Source: Coprinopsis marcescibilis
Lineage: Eukaryota > Basidiomycota > Agaricomycetes > Agaricales > Psathyrellaceae
DNA: 64,000 bases
Direction: 5' to 3'
Assembly (NCBI GenBank): GCA_004369085.1
Contig: ML210153.1
Span: 344,251-408,250 of the forward strand
The notes beneath the pieces are model-generated. The model saw only the letters and a list, made by a program, of their open reading frames with translations, was not told the DNA's origin and did no database searches. The position numbers and the translations under genes were made by a program. Positions 45,096 to 55,489 of this stretch are shown here, piece by piece. Every line of letters begins with the position of its first letter. The stretch's first letter is position 1.

Positions 45096-45957
45096 AGTTG
45101 GCAGCTGGCACGAAACTAAAAGTGAAAGCACAAGGGCAAAATTTGATTCCAGCGTCCAGGCACCCCCATTCCCTGACACAGCCACATGAGCAATCCAGAA
45201 AACATTTCACGCCCCTTGTTCGCTTCCCGTTTGTCAGAGGCCTTCAGTTCATTCTGATCTTTTCTTGGACTGTCTGATATTTAGACATCCGAGCAGTACG
45301 AGCAGATGACATCGCTATCAAGTTTAACTCGGAGCGGGAAGGCTGCAGCAAATCACCATCTTTAAGCTTAGTTTGGAAGCTTGAATGCTCCATTGGTTCA
45401 AGGTTTATTCCGCCATGATTGACCCCTGTTGAACCACTTGTATACGATCGCCACAGTGACTAACTCATAGGGGGATCCCTGCCAAAATATGCCAGGAAGT
45501 TAGGTTGGCCTAGCTAATCAGTAAGTCAATAGCATCCATGGTACCCTGTATGCGCAGCATGGCAACAGCCGTTACTTAATGTGCTCTCAGATGATCATGC
45601 GAAAGTCTGTTCAAGGCATCTACCAAAGTTACGCTCCCTCAAGGTGTGTGCGTCGATGTGCGAGCGTGACGGATGGGACTTCGGAAGAATTGTGATATTC
45701 CAGCAGGTTTGTAGCGTCAATCTGCTGACATAAATCACAGAAGGACCCACCCCTACGCCTGCGCAAGCTTCTCTCAAGCCGTTGCTGCGGCGCAACCACG
45801 CTTACAAGGAATCAATCTAATTTCAGCCCGACCCGGAGCAGGCACATAAGCAAATCTGGCTCAGGCTTGTCATTTGCGCAGCTTCATATAACAGTGCCTG
45901 CGCATGATATATGTGGGACCTTAACGGGACACCTTCTCTTCTACCGACCACCACAGC
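45096..45957. other. Intergenic, nothing identified
   Basis: About 860 nt between divergent genes. Open frames are short and unsupported. The CT-rich run just before 45958 (CTTCTCTTCTACCGACCACC) looks like the promoter-proximal part of the GNAT gene. Confidence 0.45.
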
Positions 45958-46986
45958 ATGGGTCATAAGAACAGCCATTTCTGGTCTACTTTACTCGAAC
46001 TTGACGGAGAACTAGAGGTTAAGTTTCTAAAAGACGGTGTGTTGATCGTTTCGCCTCGCGCCAATTGTTCATGTGTACTAACTTTATGTGCGTGCCAGGG
46101 GAAGTCAGAAAGGCAGCACAAACATGGAACGATGCATTTACAAACGACCCTCTTCTTCGGTATTTCGACGACGTATGTGCTGTTTATTTTTGGTTAGTTG
46201 TGTCCCATTTTAAACACTTTGGCACAGAACGAACCCAAAGATCCGCGCTCAGAAAAGGTTGCGCAGGTTTTCATGTCTGGAATTCTGCTTGGCTGGATCC
46301 GTCGTAAAATCACTATTACCGTGAAAGGGGGTGCGTCTTTGGTGGTAGCGTGAGTGTTTATAGTCGAGTACAGTGTCAGGTCGAATTGCTGATACACACA
46401 CGGCCTCAGTTCACCTGCACCTTCCTCCGTTGGACCCGGCGGGCCTCGAGATCGAATGATCGACTGGATAATTTCTGGGGTATTCGTAGTTCTGTCTAGA
46501 GTGGGCTCCAAACAGCGCCGGAAGGTTTGTTAGGCCATGCAGCATACATTTGATATAATATGCTAAAATGTCGAAACGCCACTGCAGCGCGCTTTGAACG
46601 CCAGAAACCGAATAGCTAAAGTCATTCAAGAAGAAATTGGCGCACGTCAGAAAGATATGATATACGTCAACCTAGTCTGCACAGCACCAGCTAGTCAAGG
46701 CCATGGCTTTGCAAGTGCGCTCCTCGACACGATCACTCGAATGGTGAGCGACGAAAGCTTGAATTCATCGACAACGTTGACATGTCAATTTCATATCAAG
46801 GCTGATATGCTTTCGGTGGCTTGCTGGCTAGAATCAAGTAATGTCGCAAACGAAGGGTTTTACAACTCGCATGGTTTCTACACCGTTGGGGAAGCAGCCA
46901 TAGGTGATGACGATCCAACATGGAAAGGCCAACCAGTCATCGTACAAGTGGTAAATTATTTGACTACTCGGACGATTCGCAGTTAA
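45958..46986 (+). CDS. GNAT-family N-acetyltransferase
   Basis: Start at 45958 (MGHKNSHFWSTLLELDGELE), joined through intron 1 (about 46037-46100) to EVRKAAQTWNDAFTNDPLLR YFDD, the usual opening of fungal GNATs. Further exons: NEPKDPRSEKVAQVFMSGIL, MIDWIISGVFVVLSR, KDMIYVNLVCTAPASQGHGF ASALL (acetyl-CoA-binding motif A, with the Q-x-x-G-x-A-like SQGHGFA), and the final ANEGFYNSHGFYTVGEAAIG, typical of motif B. Five short introns. Substrate unknown. Confidence 0.8.
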
Positions 46987-47198
46987 TCAAGGTCAAACTT
47001 AGATGGTTCGCGAACCAAAAGGATATTAATTTCCATTCTCCATAGAGAGAAGCAGACACGCTCAGGAGTTATTACCCGCTTACTATATCAACATCATATG
47101 TCCATTACGGTTCAGTATTTGTATATTTAAATTTAATACCACGTCCAGTCCAAAGTTCCAGTGGTACCGCCCGTCAAGAACCACTGAAGGGGTATACA

Positions 47199-48540
47199 TT
47201 ATGACCAGATAGCAACAGGGAACTGGGAGAGAATGCTTTCAGCATCCATCCAAAGATCTCTCTGCTTCCAAACGTGCACAATGATGGCTATGAGAATCCA
47301 ACACGACCGTTCAGTCATGCGGTCCTCTATGGTCGCGGATCTGGAGGAGCCAATCCTTGGCATTATGCGCTGTTCGATGAGGAGTTTGAGCAGCGCCAGA
47401 CATGCTCGTGCAACGTTTCGAAGCAGGTTCATGTCGTCCGGTGATACGTAGTCGTCAACCCGCGAAAGTAAAGCAAATATCCAGCGAGCGTGATGCTCCC
47501 GTTGTGGGAAAATGTCGGCTTCGGGATTTTGGACGTGAGTGTTCATCCAGTGTGTAAAGTACATGAGGAGATGCAAAGCTGTGGGCTGAAAGCATCACGA
47601 ATTAGCAAGGAAAGAGCAAAGGTTATTTTATGGCTTACCTCGTCAATTAGCTTTAGTAGCGTCGTAGATGGTTCTCGAGGCCGAGGAGGGCCAGTAGGTG
47701 TTGCTGTTGAACTCTGGCCCAGACGAGGAGGAGATTCAGTAGAAGGGCCAGGCGTGCCCGACGGCGTAGGGAGACCTTCGGCTGGGTCGATGGACAGAGC
47801 CTCTTCCACTTCGCCCTCGTCGTCATTCAAGAGAGCCGATTCGTATATGATCATCTCGGGAACAACCATTTCCTCAGGCTCATCTGCCCAAGCACGCATT
47901 CCAGCGTCCTTCCTTTGGTGGTGCTGTTGGCGCTTTTGCTGCCTTTTCGAATTCTTGGGGACATTCCATTCAGACTCTGCTTTTCCTTCGAGGTAAGCCC
48001 ACCAAAGATCACGCTCCTTCTTATCCGGCATGTACCTTCGGTTAGGTTCGTGCGTTGGGCCAACGAATATGGTCGGTTGATTGAGGTTCTGTTGAATTTG
48101 GTGTTACCAATGAGATCAACTAGCGTATTAGGACAAAGGTTGAGTACCGTTCGCAGATTCTTGAATCTTGTTTCGAGCAAGTCACACCATTCTTTCGACG
48201 GCAAAGAAGGGTGGTTTCCGTTTAGCACAACAGCGTCCGGTAGTGGATTTTGCCCCTCGTATGGATTGGGAACGCGCGTTATTCCAGGCAACCGCTGCGC
48301 ATCTCGACTATTGAACTGTTAGAAGAGGGTTCCAACTGCACTCCTTCCCACTACTCACCGAACAGTGAAGAGATATTCCAACCCATCTTGGGGTTCTCCG
48401 TCAAAATTGTACGGTAGAGCCGCCACCGGCAGGATCTGCTTGCCATACGACGCTACTTCGTCGTCCGAATCGTCTTCATACGAGTTCCTCTTACGTTTAC
48501 TAGAGGAAGAGCCGATGGGAATCGAAATATCGAAATCCAT
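47199..48540 (-). CDS. Gemin2 / SIP1-like snRNP assembly factor
   Basis: Partner of SMN in loading Sm proteins on snRNAs. Start at 48540: MDFDISIPIGSSSSKRKRN with nuclear-type basic stretch. Exon 2 ends LLETRFKNLRT; a 59-nt intron (GTACTC...AACAG) restores NLNQPTIFVGPTHEPNRRYM, then PDKKERDLWWAYLEGKAESE. The middle is acidic/Pro-rich; the C-terminal helical domain contains HARWIFALLSRVDDYVSPDD and MNLLRNVARACLALLKLLIE, characteristic of Gemin2. Stop at 47199-47201. About five introns. Assigned from the C-terminal domain; the N-terminus is divergent. Confidence 0.82.
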
Positions 48541-48645
48541 AGGGAGTGAGTGACCGTCGCAGTGAGAAGAGAGTAGAACCAAACTGGGTTATGTGCCGAT
48601 CAATTTCACTTCCTAACCACCACCACAACCTGCTCTTGGGCTCAA

Positions 48646-49745
48646 ATGGCCTCAGAACCAGACGAAGATGCTATTAACATCGAGGACCTGCAGGCCCAGA
48701 TAGACCTTTCTATGTCATTTGCGCAGAGTCTGGCTTCGTCATGGGTCAAACCACGCAAGGGCACTAATACAAGTTCTCGCAGCAAGGAACTTGAATCCGA
48801 AATTTTGGAGTCGGCGAAGCGGCCATCGAGGTAGGATTGTAAGTTAAGTCACCGTTCAGTCGATTCTGATCATTTATTTCCTCGTTATATAGGCTGGGCG
48901 TCGGAGCAAACGTTTCAGAAAGTGCCCAATATTCGTCCAGAGAGGCAGCGAGACTCAAAGGACAGCTTGTTGGGAAGAAGCGCCCGCGCGACGAATCTGA
49001 ACGTACTACTACAAAACCTGGCGATGACGATGATGGAGAAGAGAGTCGGGCGACTGCAATCAAGAAGAAGACCAAAAAAGATCCATTTGCTCTTCCCAGA
49101 AAAAAGAGCAAGAAGGAATCGCCGCAGGTCGTACCGGTCAATGGCGCGAACAGTGCCACACTGTCTGGCACTTTGACACCCTCATCCAAGAGCGAATCAA
49201 CCCAAGCAGCAAAAGGAAGCACTACGCAGTCCAAGTCTGTGTCGCTACCGGAATCACCGAAGGCCAAACCCAATGTACAACTGAGCCCGGTCTCTGCCTC
49301 ACCCAACGAGGATAATTTGACCTCCAACAAACCTGGTCAAGGTAGTGCACGGTCAAGTTATCATCTTGATGTTGCTTACACTATGCCGTTAGATAACAAA
49401 CCTTTGCAGAGGACGGGCTCCTCAACACCCACCCCGAGTTCGTTACTACTGCTATTTACCTCGATACACCCTAACCTTTATTCGCGTGCAGAGGACCGCC
49501 CCAAATCCGGATATCTCGCCCTTCTTCCTCCCGTTAGCCCGAATGCCAAGCTCCCTACAGGAATTTCCAACATTCCTCTGTTGAATCTTTCTGAAAACAG
49601 CGAGTCAGAAGACGATGCTACTGGACAACCTTCAACAAGTCCAAAGAAAAAGAGGAAAAGGAAGAAAAAGAAGAAGAAATACACAGATGGGCCAGGAATT
49701 AACCATTCGGTAACAAATGCAGCCGATGGCCAGATCAAATCTTAA
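48646..49745 (+). CDS. Unknown basic nuclear-type protein with lysine-rich tail
   Basis: Start at 48646: MASEPDEDAINIEDLQAQID, then LSMSFAQSLASSWVKPRKG, a short conserved-looking N-terminal helix that may belong to a fungal domain of unknown function. Intron 1 at about 48832-48894. The long second exon is rich in Lys, Ser and acidic runs with several KKxK nuclear-localisation-like patches. A final exon ends PKKKRKRKKKKKKYTDG, an extreme basic stretch, stop at 49743-49745. Two alternative acceptors (exon starts 49410 and 49492) compete for the donor at 49342; only the second gives the basic tail. Nucleolar role is a guess from composition. Confidence 0.68.
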
Positions 49746-49877
49746 GTTATCTATCTATGCCTACTCGTATAGTGAGTTCGGAATCCCATTTCTCGTTCCA
49801 GGATACTCAAATTCTGTCAGATCCTTGCTTTTTTGTGCTCTAGAACCCCAAGCTATGGTCCGGAAGGATTTCCTAAA

Positions 49878-50464
49878 TTAATTATGAATTCCAGTCTCTG
49901 CAGGTTCATTATACAAAGGCAGTTTCGACGCCTCGAATTCCTCGTACAGCGACTTGCTTCGGTAAATGGTTGTCCGAAAGGCCAAGTTTCCAAGTATCAC
50001 CCACTCCGACGGTACCGTGATGAATTGCCAGTGCTGTGCGCCATGCTTGGTGTATGGCACAGGCACAGTCATTCCGCCGCCCAAATCTATGGAATGAACG
50101 CCACCCTTTTGTGCTTCCCGGACCACCACCATGGCCACGAACGTGAATGCCCAGCAAGAGCAGATGATCCATGCCAACACGACTGTTCCTGCAGATATGA
50201 GGGGTTTGATTTGCCCGTGCCGATACGCGATGAGGAGGGTCGTGAAATGGAAGGCGACCGTGGCTAATCCGAAAATTGGCGAGCACCACAACTAAAACGG
50301 AGGAGTTCACAGACGGCGGAGGAGTAGCTGAACCATGCGGTACTCACCGATAAGATTCCGTGGTCGCAGCAGCAAGATACAATCATGATCACAAGGGACC
50401 AGACAAGGGAGAAGACATGAAGAGCCACTAGGATTCTTGGTTGGGGCATTCCAGGGTCCTTCAT
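49878..50464 (-). CDS. Small multi-span membrane protein
   Basis: Start at 50464 (MKDPGMPQPRI; the second Met is also possible). Two exons joined by a GTGAGT...TTTAG intron (about 50287-50350). Three clear membrane segments: ILVALHVFSLVWSLVIMIVS, IFGLATVAFHFTTLLIAY and LISAGTVVLAWIICSCWAFT with FVAMVVV, then a cytoplasmic tail of about 85 residues. About 176 residues. MARVEL-like in size and spacing, but with only three confident spans and no diagnostic residue. Convergent with the lysine-rich-tail gene, 132 nt apart. Confidence 0.68.
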
Positions 50465-51166
50465 TTCGCGTCCTGCGCAGAAATTGCAAAAGTACCGCCC
50501 AAACTTGGAGCAGTTCGGCTTTCAGCCCCTTCTTATAATGCTCAGGATGCCGTCTTCCAAACCCTAGTATTAGTCCATCATTCATCAAAACGGGACCCTT
50601 GTGTCATGATCACTGGTGGTCGGCGTCCAAAACAGCACACTAAGTAAGAGCCAAGTACATACGCTTTGTACCAAGACCTTCCCCAAGATGACGGCTCAGC
50701 GCTCAGCTCACGGTGGTAATGTACGCTGCTGCCTTTTGGGCCTGCCGAGGTTTATTTCGCCTGGGCGTTCAGTGGAGCCCGCGCTGAACATCTGCATGGA
50801 GCAGAAGAATGCATACGTATTATCCGTTCAAACAAGCATGTTATTTCCAGATTATTCCAGTACCTACGTACAGAAGGCAAAGAGAAGGTGTACAAGGGTG
50901 TACAGCTGCCTGAATAGAGTCATCGTGGTATACAGAGTGTCTACAACCTCGGCCATCGAGGTGACCCAAAGGGCAAATAAATTACGGTAAAGACCGATAA
51001 AGAAGGGGAAAATATAAAGATAGGTGTGCGCGGTTATATGATACAGATGTTTGTTGGATTGGGTCGGGTTCATGAATGTCATGTCGATTTGTCTCGTGGT
51101 GATGCTTTGGGATATCGATTGTGTGTAAGTGGACGACGATGCGATGGTCGGAATCTGAGTGTGGGT
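50465..51166. other. Intergenic, nothing identified
   Basis: About 700 nt between two minus-strand genes; short open frames on both strands (for example plus 50616-50990) without motifs or matching splice sites. Confidence 0.45.
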
Positions 51167-51835
51167 CTAGTAGCGGGTTGCTCTACGCTGGGGAGTGTGT
51201 CTTGACCGAGAGACTGGTGAGTCTGGCATTGCACCTGGCATTCTGCGAGACCGATCAGAGGGGGCAGTGGACCGACGGGAAGGAGTAGGGCGAGACCGCC
51301 CACCACTAGTGGTGGAGTGATAACTCTTCTTGGAAGAGTAGCTCATGCTGCGGTCGTCCTTGGTGAGACGACGGTTCTGTGTTTGTCTGGCCGGCGATTT
51401 CTTCTTCACAAAAAATGTGAACAAGCCTCCGGATGACTGCTGTTTCTTTTTCTTTGCCCTTTCTCGTTGCATTTGTTTAAATTTGGCAGCATCACGCATT
51501 TCTCGCATTCCCTGTCATCGAACATGAGTTCCTGGAAAGATGTCAGAGTGATTGTATACGTACTCTACTTCTGAGGTCTTCGTTTCCAGCGAGGGTACCT
51601 CGCATCTTTGCCAGCCAGCCGTGAAATTTATTGGGTGGTGGGCGTCTGGCGCTGCCATCAGAACGGTACTGCAAGTCGTGACAAGTGTAAGTCATAGTCG
51701 TAAAATACAAGCGCAACATGGGATACTCACATCGGTGGACCACTCGATCTTCATATTGAGAACGTTGGATATAGGTGTGGTGTAGAACGGGAATGGATGG
51801 GACTTGGAACTGGTTGCTGCAACAGCGCCATCCAT
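51167..51835 (-). CDS. Unknown basic protein with Arg/Ser-rich tail
   Basis: Start at 51835 (MDGAVAATSSKSHPFPFYTT), exon 1 ends NMKIEWSTD. Exon 2: YRSDGSARRPPPNKFHGWLA KMRGTLAGNEDLRSR. Exon 3: GMREMRDAAKFKQMQRERAK KKKQQ, then a low-complexity tail rich in Arg, Ser and Pro, ending RHTPQRRATRY at 51167-51169. Both introns are GT-AG (GTGAGT...TTGCAG; GTACGT...GACAG). No domain recognised. A TATAAA-like sequence lies only about 10 nt before the start, so the true start may be the next Met or the element may be unrelated. Confidence 0.6.
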
Positions 51836-53175
51836 GTCAACGTTTATATCCCCGTGCCGAGCCCTGGGGATCATCGAACCAACTCATGACATAAGCCTGC
51901 CTCGTTCTTTTGGCAGTGCTGTTCGTGCATCTCTTGCACGGCACATCCAGCACGGTGGCGACACAAGCCTGTTTCGCGTCGAAAAAACGAGGCATTCCTC
52001 GTCGAATCACGTTAACTGTGCAACATTCATGACCTTTCCTGAGCTTTTGAAACAATGTCTCTGACAGTATTTTTCGGGATGGGTTCGTTGGCTTGCAGGT
52101 CAACAGCACCGAAATTTGCTGTCGCTTCGGTATGCTTCTCAAGGGTCCTGAGCCAAGGAAGACAGTTAGACATGATGGAATGTAAGGGTTTTTAATGATC
52201 CAAATTGTTGGTCAACTTACAATTGTCTTGAAAACAGTTGAAGTCATTGGCGGACTTGGAGGCCAGATGGGAGCAGTTTTTCGAGCCTGAGATCCGAGAC
52301 GTCCTGACATCTCTGATGGCCTATTGAGCTGCCTCGTGTGTGTAGGTAAGTGCGATATGGATGTCCTCGAGGCTGGCTGGAACCACACTTACTACATGAT
52401 GCCCTGTCCTGGGTCCAGGGTTTTTGGTTTGAAGATTGGTCGGGGGTAATCATGTCAATGGGCATGGAAGTCAGCTGCGGTAGGCGCCTTTAGGTCTTGT
52501 TCTGAAGCCCAGTACAAGACAAGTGCATTCACTAGGCGTCGAAGAGAGTCATACTCTCGTAAAGAATCCTGTACCTCTTTTTGCAAAGTGTTGCAATTTT
52601 TTGGCTACCTTGGGTTGGATATGGAAGATTCGGGGCTAAACACTGTGCACGAACTCAGAAAGGAAGGGCCACCCGCCAATTCGATAAGAAACCAGGGCGC
52701 TAATCCAGTTGACGTTCGGTCATTAGCAAGATACGCCTTTCTGAGCAAAACGCGGAAGAAAGTCAGAACAGCTCAGAACAGCCATAACATTTGACTTGCT
52801 CGCCGGAAGTCCCAATTTGGAAGCTGCCGCAATAAGGGCCGCCCTCCCGACGACTTCGCCCCGCCGAAAAAGGAAACTGGCCCCTATGGCTGCGCCTTCG
52901 CATCGCCACATTTTGGCAGCTTGTGGCAAGATCGACCACGATCACTTTTGTACCTCAGCACTGGTTTGGTCCTCCTTTCACTTCCAGTGAAAATAATGAG
53001 ATGGCGCGACATCCCAAATTAGAACAAGAAACGACGCGGTACAGGCAAACTGCCGCTCGAGCCTCTCTCTGTAGGAACAGCTAGAGTACAAGTAGGAAGG
53101 TATGACTGGCGGGAATTCCTCGAAGTCCTCGACCGACTATCCAGCAAATCCTTGGACACCAGACAAGACCAAAAA
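51836..53175. other. Gap with isolated coding-like segments on the minus strand
   Basis: No complete gene. Two minus-strand segments read like protein: about 52573-52450 (LQKEVQDSLREYDSLRRLVN, ALVLYWASEQDLKAPTAADF) and 52173-52027 (48 codons: MSNCLPWLRTLEKHTEATAN, ending AQERS). They could be exons of one gene, but the intervening splice sites are not clear. The right-hand part (52600-53170) shows nothing beyond the possible 5' extension of the phosphatase gene. Confidence 0.35.
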
Positions 53176-53863
53176 ATGGGCCAGTGGAAAAACATCAACG
53201 CCATCATCGAAAACAGGCTTTACCTGGGAAAGTAAGCATCATATTTCATTGTCTCTAGAGAATCTTCGCCTCACACCTTTTAGTATAACGGCAGCCATTT
53301 CGACGCGATCTCTGACAGAGCGCCACATCACACATATCTTATCTGTCTGCACGGACGAGATCCCTGCTGAGCTGCCCGCCTCCGGGATTACACACAGACG
53401 TATCCAGGTGGAGGATGTGGATTACGCAAATCTCTTGATCCACCTGCCCGAGGCATGTCAATTCATTGACCAGGCGCTTAGAAGCGGCGGAATTGTCCTT
53501 GTGCATTGTGGGCAGGGACTCTCACGAAGTGCAGCGGTCATCTGTGCATACAGTAAGTCTTGCACGCGCAGTCCGGTACCCTTATTTGAGCTGACCTTGC
53601 GATAGTTATGTGGTCGAGACGCGTGAACGTTGCTCAGGCTCTCGATTTCGTCAGGAACGGTATGTGTTTCCCCCTGTCTTGTATTCAATTTCCGACTGAC
53701 ATCCGCTCTAGCGAGAGACCAGATATGGATCAATGCAGGCTTCCACGAACAGCTTGTTCTTTTCGAACTCTGCAACTACATGCCTTCCCCGAGCAACGGC
53801 ATCTATCAAAAATGGAGATACAGCGTTGACGCCAGACTTAGAGCGGCTGGTTTGATACGATAG
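53176..53863 (+). CDS. Dual-specificity protein phosphatase
   Basis: Start set at 53176 (MGQWKNINAIIENRLYLGN, across an intron at about 53230-53282). The frame is open upstream to about 53024 without another ATG (RYDWREFLEVLDRLSSKSLD), so a spliced N-terminal extension is possible. The DSP core follows: THILSVCTDEIP, EDVDYANLLIHLPEACQFID, and the catalytic P-loop VLVHCGQGLSRSAAVICAY (HCxxGxxR, with general-acid Asp in VEDVDYANLL). Then MWSRRVNVAQALDFVRN and a tail ending in KWRYSVDARLRAAGLIR. Three introns. Removes phosphate from Tyr and Ser/Thr; substrate unknown. Confidence 0.87.
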
Positions 53864-54178
53864 ATTAATTCAAACTAATAGTCCTGCAACCAAACACGCG
53901 ACTTATTCGATTCTTTATTGCTATTGTATTACTTGTTTCTGTACTATTCGACCTTTTCACTGTAGCGATTATTTGTAAATTATTATTTATGTAGAACAGA
54001 CTAACAGCATTTCTGAATCTCGGGTCCAATTCAGTCTGTCAGTGGCGGGTGACTCCAGCAAGTCGGTTTGAAGAGTCAGTATGAATGCACAGTCCTTGAC
54101 AGAGCGTAGTATTGTGTACTGCGGACATAATCCTCGACGTAGCGCAACGTGTCTTGCCCGGCGGTGGATAGCACTGGG

Positions 54179-54184
54179 TATAAA
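54179..54184 (+). promoter_or_regulatory. TATA box of ARF1
   Basis: TATAAA at 166 nt before the ARF1 start; the CT-rich 5' UTR (CTCTCTTCCACCCTCCTCC, 54307-54326) follows. Typical of strongly expressed fungal genes. Confidence 0.55.
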
Positions 54185-54349
54185 GATGGCGAGTGGACCG
54201 GTGGGGGTTCCCACCAGCGGAACTTGAATTCAAACTCACACGCAACCAACAAGACCAAATCTTTCTAGCTCGACGTCGTCGACACTGCTATTGCTCTCGC
54301 CAGCACACTCTCTTCCACCCTCCTCCTCATCACATCGCCTATCGCCAAC

Positions 54350-55185
<836 letters not shown>

Positions 55186-55489
55186 CTTGTGTGATGATAT
55201 ACGTTCTTTCTATGGGTAGCTTAATGAGTATCGTTACGCGTTTCACGACGACCTTTACCAATACCGGATACCGATTCCCTGCTGTCTTGTCCCCTTACTT
55301 GTTTGATTTTATCTCATCCCACTCTTACCTATATCATATCCTTATTGCCACTTGTAACCGTGAACAACCTGTTGGAAAGGTGTTCCAGTTCCCTTACGAA
55401 GGAAACGCTCATAGACGAATCATTACCGCATTGTATACAACGCATTGGATTCAAGGCCTGCAGTTCCTAATCCGACTTGCCCTGCGATG

